From: Psychromonas sp. Urea-02u-13
GTDB lineage: Bacteria > Pseudomonadota > Gammaproteobacteria > Enterobacterales > Psychromonadaceae
Reading direction: 5' to 3'
NCBI RefSeq assembly: GCF_002835995.1
Contig: NZ_PJBZ01000054.1
Span: 1-64,000 of the forward strand
Length of the DNA stretch: 64,000 nt
Part shown: piece by piece, positions 1 through 10,220 of the stretch
How the letters are laid out: each line of letters begins with the position of its first letter
Position numbering within the stretch: the stretch's first letter is position 1
Position numbers and translations under genes: made by a program
Notes under the pieces: model-generated
What the model was told of the DNA's origin: nothing
The model's database searches: none
What the model saw: only the letters and a program-made list of their open reading frames with translations

Positions 1-3000
1 TATATCGATCTTGATGCGCAAGAACTTGCTGAAATTGAAGCGATTCAAGCTGCTATTGAAGAAAATGATGAACCGATTGAAGATGTTGAAACCGCTGCCG
101 GTGAAACTGGTGACGGTGGGAGCTCTTCTGCGGTAGACTTCTCTCGTGATGGTGCTGAGACACAAGCAAGTTCTGATTTTCAAACGGAAGGTTTTGACTT
201 TGCTTCGCAGAATGTTGAAATAACAGATAATAGTGCCTTACAACTTGCTGTTACAACTGAAATTATCGAGCCACAGCCTCAACCAGACACAACGGTGATT
301 GATCAGGACATTAGCTACGCCGAGAATCAAAGTGTTGATGCGGTTGTTGGCACACTTAAAGCTAATGCGGATGTCGCGAGTTACACGTTTGAAAATGGTG
401 GAAAAATCACTGCGGATGGTTATTACACGATTAACAATGCCGGGCAAATCACCATCACGGCAGTGGGTGCTGCAGCCCACGTGAATAATTTTGAACAAGA
501 TGACAATGATAACAGCGGTGACTATGTGGTTATTGCCAAAGACACGGCATTAAATGAAACCGAATTTACGCTGACTTTAGCGGAAAGTGATATTGATGAG
601 ATAGCGCCAAGTGTTGTCGCTCAAACGGTCACTTACGCAGAAAATCAAGTATCGGGCGCGGAAGTGGGCTCATTAGCCGAGAATACCGATGTTGCAAGTT
701 ACGTGTTCAAAGACAGCAATAGCCAAACCTCAGAAGATGGTTTTTACAGCATCGACAATGCGGGCAAGATTACGATCACCGACGCAGGTGCAACCGCCAC
801 GTTAATGATTTTGAAGCGGATGATAATGGCAACAGCGGTGACTATGTGGTTATTGCCAAAGACACGGCATTAAATGAAACCGAATTTACGCTGACTTTAG
901 CGGAAAGTGATATTGATGAAACTGTAAACGAACCCCCTATCGCCAAAGATGATGGCCTAAGCACAGAAATATTTTTAACTCTGAAGATGCTGGTTATAGC
1001 AATACGTTAATCGCATATTCAGTGATCGATGGCGTTGCAACTGATCCAGTGGTTGTTATTGCAAATACTAATTCAGCAACGGCTAGTGATAGCAACCCAA
1101 TAATGACTATTGAAGGAAAGGATGTTCAGTTTATTCTTGTTGCAAAAGGTGGTGATACCTGGAATGGCTTTGAAAATATAGAATTAGGTTTTAATGTGGA
1201 TGGGAAGTTAACTGCAGATGGTGTTGTTATAAGCAGTCATGTTTATTACCAAGACCATACGTTAAATGAGGGCAATGAAGATTACTTTGATGAAACTGAT
1301 AATGGGACTGGCACTAGCTTTACCATTGGTATTGAAGATACACCGAGCGGTGATGATGATTATAATGATTTAGTTATTACGATAAATCAAACATCAAAAT
1401 ATGTAACAAACGAAGACACAGCTATCACAATTGATGCCTTAAATAACGACAGTGATCCAGATGGCGATTTGTTAACAATAACTCATATTCAGGGACAGAG
1501 TGTTACAAATGGTTCGGTTGTTAGTGTGTCTGATTCAGGTGGTGTATTACTCGGTAATGCAAAATTGGTTGATGGCAAGATTTTGTTTACACCTGTCGAT
1601 TCATTGCAATCATTAAACGTTGGTCAAAACCAAGAAGTCAGTTTTCAATACACTGTCAATGATCGTATAGATGGCACTGGTGAGTCAGATACTGCGATGG
1701 TTGACCTAATTGTGAGTGGTTTAAATGATCCCTCAATTATTGAAGGTGATGATAATGGATCTGTAACGGAAAACGTTCAGATAGAAATTGTCAATGGTAC
1801 ATATGTCCTTTCGGACAATGGAAAATTAACTGTTTCTGATATAAACAATAATGACTCTCCAATATTTACTACTAATGTCACTTTCAACAATAACTTATCT
1901 GATAATAATTCAGCTTTAGGTCAGCTTGTTATTAGTAGCGATGGGACTTGGAATTATCAAGTAGATAACATTGAAGTACAGTATCTTGATAAACATGAAA
2001 CGGTGACTGAGGTTTATACAGTTCGATCGGAAGATGGTTCGGCACATGATATTACTATCGTGATTAACGGTGCAGCTGCAAGTGATGGTGTAGATACTTT
2101 ACCAATATTAAATGGTGGTACGTTAAATGATACTTACCGAGTTTTATTTGGAGAATATTGGTCGGCAAATCAGAATAACCTTCAAGTTGACATTGGTGGA
2201 AATCAGACAATTTCTTTCACAAAACCGGATGGAACTTTTGTTTCTGACTTTAAAACAGGCAGTATTGAATTTACTAACTCAGCCCAGATAATATCTAGTG
2301 GCTCTGGAAATGACCATGTCGAAACGGGTGCTGGAAATGATATTATTTACGCAGGAGAGACAGGAAGTTCAGGTTATGAAAGTGACGATGACTTAGAAAA
2401 CTCAGTTGAGACATTAAAGGCTACAAGTACTATGTCAAGTGATTTAGATACCATAGTTACACCATATTAGTAGTTACTAGTTGAAGACGTGAGTTCTAAT
2501 AAAGTTGATGTAGTAAATGCCGGAAGTGGTGATGATATTATATACGGTCAATCAGGCTCTGATTTATTATATGGCCATACTGGAAACGATTATATTGATG
2601 GCGGTAGCCACAATGATGGTCTCCGTGGTGGTTTAGGTCACGATACGTTAGATGGCGGAACGGGTAATGACGTATTGCGAGGTGATGCTGGAAATGACTG
2701 TCTAATTGGTGGACTAGGTAACGATATCTTAACCGGTGGCGGTGAAAAATACGGTAAGAATGTGTCAGATGCAGATACTTTCATCTGGAAGTCTGATGAT
2801 GTAGATGGTGGAACGGATCACATCACTGATTTTAAAGTTGATGAAGATAAATTGGATTTCAGCCAACTATTACCTAGCACGACAAGTTTAGGAAGTTATT
2901 TAGTCTTTTCTTATGAAAATAGCAGCACTGTTATCTCAATATACGTAAATGGGCTTGGATCTGATTTAAGCCAGACAATTATTTTGGATGATATTAGGTT

Positions 3001-3742
3001 AGATGGTATTAAAAAAGATGGTAGCGTTGATCAAGCCAAAGTCATTGAAAACTTAACGGATAGCCTGATTGTAGACGTCTCTACTTCGACTGCGGCCGAA
3101 GTGCTTACTGCATTACAATATCCTGTTGTTGAACCGTTAGAGGCTCTAGCGGCAGAGCCTGTTGTTGAACCGTTAGAGGCTCCGGCTGCAGAGCCTGTTG
3201 TTGAGCCAGTAGAGCTACTGTTTAATGAGATTTCCGGCACTAATGGTCCTGACCGATTAATTGGTACTGAGCAAGCTGATATAATCGACGGAGGGAAAAA
3301 AGCTGATACATTAATTGGTGGAGAAGGTAGTGATATACTTATTGGTGGCAAAGGCCAAGATACTTTAATTGGTGGTTTAGATGCTGACACCTTTGTTTGG
3401 TTAGACGGTGATACTGGAGTCGATCATATTAAAGACTTTGCACTTGATGAAGGCGATGTGATTGATATCAGTGATCTTTTGCATATCAGTAATGGCGATA
3501 ACCTGAATGATTTCTTAGACTTTGAAAGTAATGGTCAAGACACTACAATAAGTGTACATGCAGATGGTAATGCTGAAATAACACAAACGATTGTATTGGA
3601 TGGGATAGACCTCGGCAGCAATGATGTCACTATCATAAATGATTTGCTAACAGGTGGTCATCATGGTGCTTTATTTATCGGAGAGAACGCCAGTGTTGAT
3701 ACTGATATCTTGTTAATTACTATTCCCGAGGACCATGCGTAA
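1..3742 (+). pseudogene. LapA-like RTX adhesin, 3' part, apparently disrupted
   Basis: The coding region enters from the left edge in frame 1, so the start is outside the window. It reads as a retention module with a TAAG site, two ~107-residue cadherin/Ig-like repeats (about 295-920), a domain ending DYNDLVITIN (DUF4114-like), a cadherin-like and a VCBS-type repeat (about 1390-2080), then two blocks of GGxGxD RTX nonapeptides, each followed by a VCA0849-type type I secretion target module (about 2500-3080 and 3230-3740). The frame is broken three times: a 1-nt deletion near 797, another in the T-run near 970-978, and in-frame TAG TAG at 2468-2473. The 89-nt segment at 511-599 recurs exactly at 831-919, an offset of 320 nt (not a multiple of 3), which fits a deletion. 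The exporter and LapD/LapG genes follow directly. Sequencing error is the alternative to true decay. Confidence 0.8.
91..102 (+). other. Putative LapG cleavage site (TAAG)
   Basis: Frame 1 reads Glu-Thr-Ala-Ala-Gly-Glu here, within an acidic N-terminal region upstream of the adhesin repeats. In Pseudomonas LapA the LapG protease cuts between the two alanines of a TAAG motif in the retention module. A LapG-like gene lies at 9518-10216. The assignment is by motif, position and context. Confidence 0.65.
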
Positions 3743-3777
3743 AAGTAAGTAGGGACTAGCGTTTCGATAGCCTGTCA

Positions 3778-3813
3778 CGATGAAAGCAAAACAATATGCT
3801 TTCATCGTTTTTA
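3778..3813 (+). terminator. Rho-independent terminator after the adhesin gene
   Basis: An 11-bp perfect stem (cgatgaaagca at 3778-3788, tgctttcatcg at 3797-3807) with an 8-nt loop is followed by a T-run. It separates adhesin transcription from the exporter genes. Confidence 0.8.
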
Positions 3814-3937
3814 TAGAATAGGTAACTTCTCCCTATCTCTCACTTATTGTATATTTTATCTTTTATTAACCTCCATAATGCATATAACTCTTTATAAGTT
3901 ATATACTTGTAAAAATCACACTGACTCGAGTATTCAA

Positions 3938-6115
3938 ATGTCATCAGCACAGGCACAATGGACTATTAACGCTTCACAGCGTATCAGCGAAGACCCTTTA
4001 TTAGATTGCTTAGTTTTACTAAGTGAGCACTTTGGTAATCCTTGCTCTGCTGAAGCATTAGCTGCCGGACTGCCATTAACCAGTAGTGTGCTTTCTCCTG
4101 AATTATTACCACAAGCAGCCATGCGTGCAGGCCTAAGTGCGAAGTTAAGTCGTAAAAGCCTCGATAATATTCCGCAGATGTTACTGCCTTGCATTTTGAT
4201 GCTTAAAGATCAAAAAGCATGCGTTTTACAATCCTTAGATATTAAAGAAAATAAAGCGGTTATCTCACTACCTGAAACAGGCGGAGAAGAGCTGTTAACT
4301 ATTGAAGAGCTAGAGTCTGTTTATGTCGGTTACTTATTTTTAATTAAACAGAAATACCATGGCGATCGTGATTTTGATGTACATATAGGTAAGAATGAAA
4401 AACATTGGTTATGGGATACCATTCGGGAATCTGCTCCTATCTATCGTGATGTGATTATCGCATCAATATTAGTGAATATATTTGCCTTGGTATCCCCGTT
4501 ATTAGTAATGAATATTTACGATAAAATTGTACCTAATTTAGCCTTCGAGAGCTTATGGGTACTTGCTGTTGGCGCCTCTATTGCTTATACCTTTGATTTT
4601 ATTCTTAAGCAACTCCGCTCATACCTGATTGATGTTGCCGGTAAAAAAATAGATATCCAAACCTCTTCAAAATTGTTTGCCAAAGTGATTGGTATTTCAT
4701 TAGCCAAACGTGCACCGAGTGTTGGTGGTATGGCGAGGCAACTTGGTGAGTTTGATAGTGTACGAGAATTTTTATCATCCGCTACGGTGACGGCATTAGT
4801 TGATTTACCCTTTGCTTTCTTATTTGTATTTATTATCTACCTTGTAGCGGGGGATTTAGCGATTTTCTCGGTCATCGCAACCGTACTGATATTGGGTTAT
4901 GCATTACTTGTACAATCGCGATTACGTCATGCAATTGAAGAGAGCAATAAGTTCTCTGGTCTGCGACATGGGCATTTAGTTGAAAGCCTTTCATCGCTTG
5001 AATCAATTAAAGCGAATGGTGCTGAAGGTGTTGTACAAAACGCATGGCAGCAGATGTTAGGGCACACTTCGAACTGGCAACTTAAATCAAAAATCATTAC
5101 TAACTCAGTGGCAAACGTTTCTAGTTTCATTGTGCAGATGGTGGTTGTCGCAGTTATCGTATTAGGCGTTTATCGGGTTTCCGATGGGCTTATTTCAATG
5201 GGCGGAATTATTGCCGCGGTAATGCTCTCTAGTCGTGCTGTTGGACCAATGGCTAAAATTGCTTCTTTAATGATGCGTTATAATCAAACTGTGACATCAT
5301 TGAGACAGCTTGATGGCATCATGGAACAAGAAGGTGAATTTGAAAATAAAGGCCACCTTGCAAGCCGTACTAAGCTTGAAGGTAATATTGTTATGGAGCA
5401 TGTTACTTTTACTTACCCTGATATAGAAAAGTCTGCGTTATATCCGCTATCACTTAAAGTAAAACCGGGTGAAAAAATTGCGATTATCGGTCGTAACGGT
5501 TCAGGTAAAACAACCCTTGCCAAGCTACTCTTAGGGTTGTTTCAACCAAACCAAGGCAGCATTCGTTACGATGGTTTGCATCAAGGACAAATTCATCCGA
5601 GTGATCTTCGCCGTAATATTGGTTACTTACCACAGGATATCGTGCTGTTTCACGGGTCGATCAAAGACAATATTCTATTTGGTACTAAACAGGTTACCGA
5701 GTACCAGTTAATCCGCGCGGTTCAACTATCCGGTGTGAGTCTGTTTACTGATATGGAATCGCAAGGATTAGAGTTACAAGTTGGTGAAGGAGGGCAATCA
5801 CTTTCTAGAGGGCAAAGACAAGCGGTTGCATTAGCGCGTGCTATTTTGAATGATCCACAGATGTTGCTATTAGATGAGCCCACAGCCAGTTTAGATGCAC
5901 GTGCTGAAAAACTGTTTATCGAATCGATGAAGCAGACTGCACATCACCGTACACTCTTTTTAATCACCCATAAAATGCATCTGTTGCAGTTAGTGGACCG
6001 TATTATTGTGCTTGATAAAGGGCATTTGGTCGCAGATGGTGATAAAGATGCAATATTAGACAAACTCAAAAATGGACTATTAAACAGTGCTCCTAAACAG
6101 AGGACTCAGGTATGA
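3938..6115 (+). CDS. lapB: Type I secretion ABC transporter (LapB-like)
   Basis: This is the inner-membrane ATPase/permease that would export the adhesin upstream. The order is an N-terminal C39-peptidase-like domain without an obvious catalytic Cys (LapB type), a six-helix transmembrane domain, and a nucleotide-binding domain with Walker A GRNGSGKTT, signature LSRGQRQ and Walker B LLLDEPTASLD. I start at the ATG at 3938 (MSSAQAQW), near where the family N-terminus begins; an in-frame ATG at 3878 would add 20 residues, and neither has a strong ribosome-binding site. The 3' end overlaps the next gene by 4 nt (ATGA), so the two are translationally coupled. Length is normal for the family. Confidence 0.9.
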   Translation: MSSAQAQWTINASQRISEDPLLDCLVLLSEHFGNPCSAEALAAGLPLTSSVLSPELLPQAAMRAGLSAKLSRKSLDNIPQMLLPCILMLKDQKACVLQSLDIKENKAVISLPETGGEELLTIEELESVYVGYLFLIKQKYHGDRDFDVHIGKNEKHWLWDTIRESAPIYRDVIIASILVNIFALVSPLLVMNIYDKIVPNLAFESLWVLAVGASIAYTFDFILKQLRSYLIDVAGKKIDIQTSSKLFAKVIGISLAKRAPSVGGMARQLGEFDSVREFLSSATVTALVDLPFAFLFVFIIYLVAGDLAIFSVIATVLILGYALLVQSRLRHAIEESNKFSGLRHGHLVESLSSLESIKANGAEGVVQNAWQQMLGHTSNWQLKSKIITNSVANVSSFIVQMVVVAVIVLGVYRVSDGLISMGGIIAAVMLSSRAVGPMAKIASLMMRYNQTVTSLRQLDGIMEQEGEFENKGHLASRTKLEGNIVMEHVTFTYPDIEKSALYPLSLKVKPGEKIAIIGRNGSGKTTLAKLLLGLFQPNQGSIRYDGLHQGQIHPSDLRRNIGYLPQDIVLFHGSIKDNILFGTKQVTEYQLIRAVQLSGVSLFTDMESQGLELQVGEGGQSLSRGQRQAVALARAILNDPQMLLLDEPTASLDARAEKLFIESMKQTAHHRTLFLITHKMHLLQLVDRIIVLDKGHLVADGDKDAILDKLKNGLLNSAPKQRTQV

Positions 6116-7485
6116 AAATAAGTAAACAAGATTTAGAAATGGCAGATGATGTTTACGGTGCTATTTTAACGCAAACGCCAACGGTGCACCGTTTAACTAT
6201 TTGGTCTATGGCTGCACTTTTTACCTGTTTTATTGTTTGGGCTTATTACGCAGAGCTTGATCGTGTAACACGTGGAGAAGGCAAAATAATCCCCTCTTCA
6301 CAGGTACAAATTATTCAAAGTCTTGATGGTGGTATCTTACAAGAGCTTTACGTGAAAGAGGGCATGCAGGTAACCAAAGGGCAAATTATTGCACGTATTG
6401 ACGATACACGTTTTCGCTCTGATATGGCGCAGCAAACACAAGAAGTAGATTCTCTACGTGCTAATATTATCCGTTTGCGATCGGAATTAAGTCATGTCTT
6501 AGTGGCTGATGTGGCGGCATGGCAGCTACAAGTGAAAATAAAAAAAACACAATTACAGTTTCCGGATGACTTAAATAACAACTCTCCAGAGCTGGTTGCG
6601 CGTAACCAAGATGAATATAATACTCGGTTAAACAATCTTGAAAATAAAGTTGCTATTCAAGGCCAGCAAATTAAACAGCGTGAACAAGAAGTTAAAGAGC
6701 TCACCTCTAAGATCTGGACCCTTAAAGGCAGTTTGAAATTGGCAAATCGTGAACTAAAATTAACTATTCCTTTGGCCAAGAAAAGAATTGTTCCTGAAGT
6801 TGAGTTGTTAAAGTTACAGCGCACCGTTAATGATATTAAAGGTGAACTAAGTGCCTTACGTTTGTTAAAACCAAAAGTACAATCATCTTTTGAAGAAGCG
6901 GTACTCAAACGTCGAGAAGCAGTTTTTAAATTCCGTACAGAGGCACGAGCTCAACTCAATGAGTTCCAATCTAAACTTTCCCGTCTTAATGAAGCACAGG
7001 TCGGCGCACAAGATAAAGTCAGTAAAGCACTGATTATTTCACCGGTTGTTGGCACGGTTAAAATACTGCACAAAACCACCTTGGGTGGAGTCGTCAAACC
7101 GGGGGAAGTATTATTAGAAATTGTGCCATCGGAAGATAAATTGTTAGTAGAAGCAAAAATAATTCCTAAGGATATCGCCTTTCTATACGTCGGTTTACCT
7201 GCAGTGGTAAAAGTTACAGCCTATGACTTTACCCGATACGGGGGACTTGAAGGTGTTGTTGAGCACATTAGTGCTGATACTACACAAGACGAAGAGGGTA
7301 ACAGTTTTTATATTATAAGAGTGAGAACAACTGAATCAAGCATGCACAGTAGGGACAATAGAGAGATGCCAATCATTCCTGGGATGATGACCAGTGTTGA
7401 CGTAATGATCAGTAAACGAACAGTGCTGGAATATATTTTGAATCCTCTTTTAAGGGCGAAAGAACTCGCGCTCAGGGAGTATTAA
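6112..7485 (+). CDS. lapC: HlyD-family membrane fusion protein (LapC-like)
   Basis: This is the periplasmic adaptor of the type I secretion system, linking the ABC transporter to the TolC-like channel. One N-terminal transmembrane helix (about residues 25-47) is followed by a biotinyl-lipoyl-like half-motif, a long helical coiled coil (about 100-300) and a C-terminal beta barrel. The TEARAQLNEFQSKL stretch and the VVGTVK segment are typical of HlyD/PrtE proteins. It starts by ATGA overlap with the transporter gene and ends just before the TolC-like gene. At 457 residues it has the usual length. Confidence 0.92.
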   Translation: MKISKQDLEMADDVYGAILTQTPTVHRLTIWSMAALFTCFIVWAYYAELDRVTRGEGKIIPSSQVQIIQSLDGGILQELYVKEGMQVTKGQIIARIDDTRFRSDMAQQTQEVDSLRANIIRLRSELSHVLVADVAAWQLQVKIKKTQLQFPDDLNNNSPELVARNQDEYNTRLNNLENKVAIQGQQIKQREQEVKELTSKIWTLKGSLKLANRELKLTIPLAKKRIVPEVELLKLQRTVNDIKGELSALRLLKPKVQSSFEEAVLKRREAVFKFRTEARAQLNEFQSKLSRLNEAQVGAQDKVSKALIISPVVGTVKILHKTTLGGVVKPGEVLLEIVPSEDKLLVEAKIIPKDIAFLYVGLPAVVKVTAYDFTRYGGLEGVVEHISADTTQDEEGNSFYIIRVRTTESSMHSRDNREMPIIPGMMTSVDVMISKRTVLEYILNPLLRAKELALREY

Positions 7486-7511
7486 GAATGGAACATAGTG
7501 ATGGAGATATT

Positions 7512-8912
7512 ATGAAAAAAACCTATTTCAAGTTAATAAAAAAAACGGTACTAGGGCTATTGTGTAGTGCAATATTTTTACCTACTGCAGTAAACAGTCA
7601 ATCTCTCGAACAAGCGGTGGCGTTTACCTTTGATACGCACCCTGAGTTACGTGCTGCTTACACACGTTTTAAAGTAACTGAAAAACAGGTTGAGCAAGCT
7701 GAAGCTGGCTATTGGCCAACGATTGATGCTACCGCAGGTATTGGATATGAGTATACCGATAGTCCAGGTACACGACGCACGGGTTTAGCTGGAGGTGATG
7801 ATACCGAAGAGCTTCCTCGACGTGAAGTCGGTTTAAGTTTAAAACAGGAACTCTTTAGTGGTTTTCATACCAGTAGTGAAGTTGACCGTACGAGTTACGC
7901 AACGAGTGCAGAGCAGTGGCGTTTATACAGCATTGCAGAAGATTTAGCGCTTGAAGTGAGTAAAGTGTATATCGACCTGATTAAAGCTGAAAAATTAGTC
8001 TCGCTTTCGGAGAAAAATCTTGAAGCGCATCAAGAGATATATGAACAAATTAAAATCCGTACGGACTCTGGATTTGGCAGCTCAGCTGATCTCTCGCAAA
8101 TTAATGGACGTCTTGCTAAGGCGCATTCCAATTTAATTGCAGCTAAAAATAACTTTTTAGACAGTAAAGTTACGTTTTATCGGGTGATTGAGCAGCGTCC
8201 CGACAATTTAGTCATTCCGTATCCTGATGGCGCCTTATTACCAAAAACGAAAGAAGAAGGCCTCGCGTCAGCACTTATCAATCATCCTGTTATTAAGTCT
8301 GCGACTAATGATATTCAGTCAGCGCGCGCGCAGCATGATACGGCTAAATCTAGCTATTATCCGAAAGTGTCTTTCGATGTTAACGCTAATTTTAATGACA
8401 ATCTAGATGGTGAAGACGGTAAAGCAAACGGCAGTGACGTTGGCGGAGAAAATAATGAAGTGATTGCGATGATACGTGTCTCTTACAATATCTTCTCCGG
8501 AGGTAGAGATGATGCTTATGCCAAAGAAACAGCATATAAAATGAGTGAAGCCAAAGAATTAAACCGTAATGTGCACCGACAAGTAACGGAAGGATTTATT
8601 CTCTCATGGAATGCTTTTGAGCAACTAAACTTACAAAAGAAATATATCAAAATGCATGTTATTGCTTCTAAAGATACACAATCAGATTACACCGAGCAAT
8701 TTAAAATTGGCCAACGTAGTTTACTAGACTTATTAGATACTGAGAACGAATTATATCAAGCCCGCCGTGACTTCTTAGATGCTGAATTCACAGAAATTTC
8801 AGCGCAATATCGTATTTTGCACTCTATAGGTTTATTGGTGGACTCATTACGCGTAACCCGCCCAGAAAGTTGGTTAGGTGAAGAACAGTTTGATGGGGGA
8901 GTAAGGCAATGA
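7512..8912 (+). CDS. lapE: TolC-family outer membrane channel (LapE-like)
   Basis: This is the outer-membrane channel of the type I secretion system, with two OEP repeats typical of TolC/AggA. The chosen start is the ATG at 7512, because it has a GGAG box upstream and opens a clean signal peptide (MKKTYFKLIKK then a hydrophobic stretch ending near AVNSQS). An ATG at 7488 lies 24 nt earlier and would add a charged extension. The C-terminal segment RILHSIGLLVDSL is typical of the family. The 3' end overlaps the OmpA-like gene by 4 nt, so the exporter and the accessory genes form one operon. Confidence 0.9.
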   Translation: MKKTYFKLIKKTVLGLLCSAIFLPTAVNSQSLEQAVAFTFDTHPELRAAYTRFKVTEKQVEQAEAGYWPTIDATAGIGYEYTDSPGTRRTGLAGGDDTEELPRREVGLSLKQELFSGFHTSSEVDRTSYATSAEQWRLYSIAEDLALEVSKVYIDLIKAEKLVSLSEKNLEAHQEIYEQIKIRTDSGFGSSADLSQINGRLAKAHSNLIAAKNNFLDSKVTFYRVIEQRPDNLVIPYPDGALLPKTKEEGLASALINHPVIKSATNDIQSARAQHDTAKSSYYPKVSFDVNANFNDNLDGEDGKANGSDVGGENNEVIAMIRVSYNIFSGGRDDAYAKETAYKMSEAKELNRNVHRQVTEGFILSWNAFEQLNLQKKYIKMHVIASKDTQSDYTEQFKIGQRSLLDLLDTENELYQARRDFLDAEFTEISAQYRILHSIGLLVDSLRVTRPESWLGEEQFDGGVRQ

Positions 8913-9511
8913 AATTTGTAATATTTTTAGGTATATTTTTTATATCTGCTTGCTCAGTACAAGTGATCGATATGACAGCAGAACCAACGGTGCAAAAATT
9001 TGACTTAAGCGATAGCGAAGGTGACGGTATTATTTCCGCACGTGACGAGTGCCCTGAAAGTAATACGGGTGCTCAAGTGAGTAATAATGGTTGTGGATCT
9101 AATACGGTTGAAACAGTGCATCGTAAATTAGAAGTCAATTTTGATAATAACTCATATGCGGTTAAAAGCGAGTACCTTTTTGAAGTTGAAAAACTCGCTG
9201 ATTTTATGATTGAGTATCCACAAACTGAGGTCGCTATTGAAGGTCATACTAGTATTCGCGGTAAGGCTGCGCTCAATAAAAAATTATCACAAAATCGAGC
9301 TCAGGCGATTAAAAACATCTTAATTAAAAAATTCAATATTACTGATGAGCGTATTACTGCTGTCGGTTATGGTTTTGAAAATTTATTACTTGAGGGAGAT
9401 GATGAATATATTCATGCTCGAAATCGTCGTATTGTTGCTGAAATTAGTAGCGATAGAAGTCTTACTGATATGAAGTGGACCATCTACAGCGTTGATGACG
9501 AACTAGAGTAA
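8909..9511 (+). CDS. OmpA-family lipoprotein
   Basis: This 200-residue protein has a lipoprotein signal (IFFISAC, acylated Cys at residue 15), a short thrombospondin-type-3-like calcium segment (DSEGDGIISARDECPES), and a C-terminal OmpA/MotB peptidoglycan-binding domain (FDNNSYAVKSEY, then IEGHTSIRGKAALNKKLSQNRAQ and NRRIVAE). It probably anchors the envelope around the exporter or adhesin. It sits in the exporter operon, overlapping the TolC-like gene, and its stop is 7 nt before the LapG-like gene. OmpA-like proteins accompany many Lap-type loci in marine gammaproteobacteria. A specific role is inferred only from position. Confidence 0.85.
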   Translation: MKFVIFLGIFFISACSVQVIDMTAEPTVQKFDLSDSEGDGIISARDECPESNTGAQVSNNGCGSNTVETVHRKLEVNFDNNSYAVKSEYLFEVEKLADFMIEYPQTEVAIEGHTSIRGKAALNKKLSQNRAQAIKNILIKKFNITDERITAVGYGFENLLLEGDDEYIHARNRRIVAEISSDRSLTDMKWTIYSVDDELE

Positions 9512-9517
9512 CAAACA

Positions 9518-10216
9518 GTGAAAACCTTGCTTGCACTACCTGTGTACCGAATATTGATAATCAGTGTGTTACTGCTGGTTATGGTATCGGTATTGTATGC
9601 AAAAAAGACGAGCAAATTGAACGAGCCACAAATTGTCGCTGCGCTTATCAGTAATTATGGTGAACGAGCAGGAAAAAGAGGTAAGGCGTGGTTTCGTTTA
9701 ATGAATAAATCCTCTGCATTAGATGAAGCTCAAAAACTTAAAAGTGTTAATAATTTTTTTAACTTATTACGTTTTACCGATGACATTAAACTCTGGGGTG
9801 TCAGTAATTACTGGGCAACACCGATTGAATTTTTAGGTGTAAATGCGGGCGATTGTGAAGACTTTGCTATCGCTAAATATTTTACCTTATTAGAGCTTGG
9901 CATCCCTGATAAAAAAATGCGTATTACTATGGTAAAAGCAGTAACACTAGACCAGTACCATATGGTAGTTGCCTATTATGAAACACCCGGTTCAGTGCCT
10001 GTTATTCTTGATAATATCGACGGCAGAATCAAGCCTGCCACAAAACGTAAAGATCTTATTCCCGTTTACAGCTTTAACGGTAAACAACTTTGGCTCAATA
10101 AAAAGAAAGGCCAAGGTGTACTCGCAGGAAAATCGCAACGACTAAAACGTTGGACAGATTTAAATCAGCGCATGGGGATCTCAAACCTAAAACAACCAAA
10201 ATTGAGAATGGAGTAA
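9518..10216 (+). CDS. lapG: LapG-like periplasmic cysteine protease
   Basis: This belongs to the bacterial transglutaminase-like cysteine protease family (DUF920). The catalytic triad is visible: Cys113 in GDCEDFA, His148 in QYHMVV and Asp165 in VILDN. An N-terminal hydrophobic segment (about residues 9-27) is a signal peptide or anchor. In Pseudomonas the enzyme cuts LapA in its retention module and releases the adhesin when c-di-GMP is low. Translation starts at a GTG. The next gene, its regulator, begins 4 nt after the stop. A TAAG substrate site is visible in the upstream adhesin fragment. Confidence 0.92.
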   Translation: MKTLLALPVYRILIISVLLLVMVSVLYAKKTSKLNEPQIVAALISNYGERAGKRGKAWFRLMNKSSALDEAQKLKSVNNFFNLLRFTDDIKLWGVSNYWATPIEFLGVNAGDCEDFAIAKYFTLLELGIPDKKMRITMVKAVTLDQYHMVVAYYETPGSVPVILDNIDGRIKPATKRKDLIPVYSFNGKQLWLNKKKGQGVLAGKSQRLKRWTDLNQRMGISNLKQPKLRME

Positions 10217-10220
10217 AATA

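Noticed and set aside
965-980. Programmed -1 frameshift at the T-run in the adhesin gene.
   Set aside because: The heptamer is a-ttt-tta and does not fit the X-XXY-YYZ slippery pattern, and a second break upstream has no slippery site.
2468-2473. Tandem TAG TAG within the adhesin read as recoding (pyrrolysine or suppressed stop).
   Set aside because: All other genes here use TAG as a normal stop, the gene has two other breaks, and no suppressor tRNA is visible, so decay or error is simpler.
8909-9511. OmpA-like lipoprotein taken as Pal of the Tol-Pal system.
   Set aside because: No tol genes are near; it overlaps the type I secretion operon, and its calcium-type segment is not seen in Pal.
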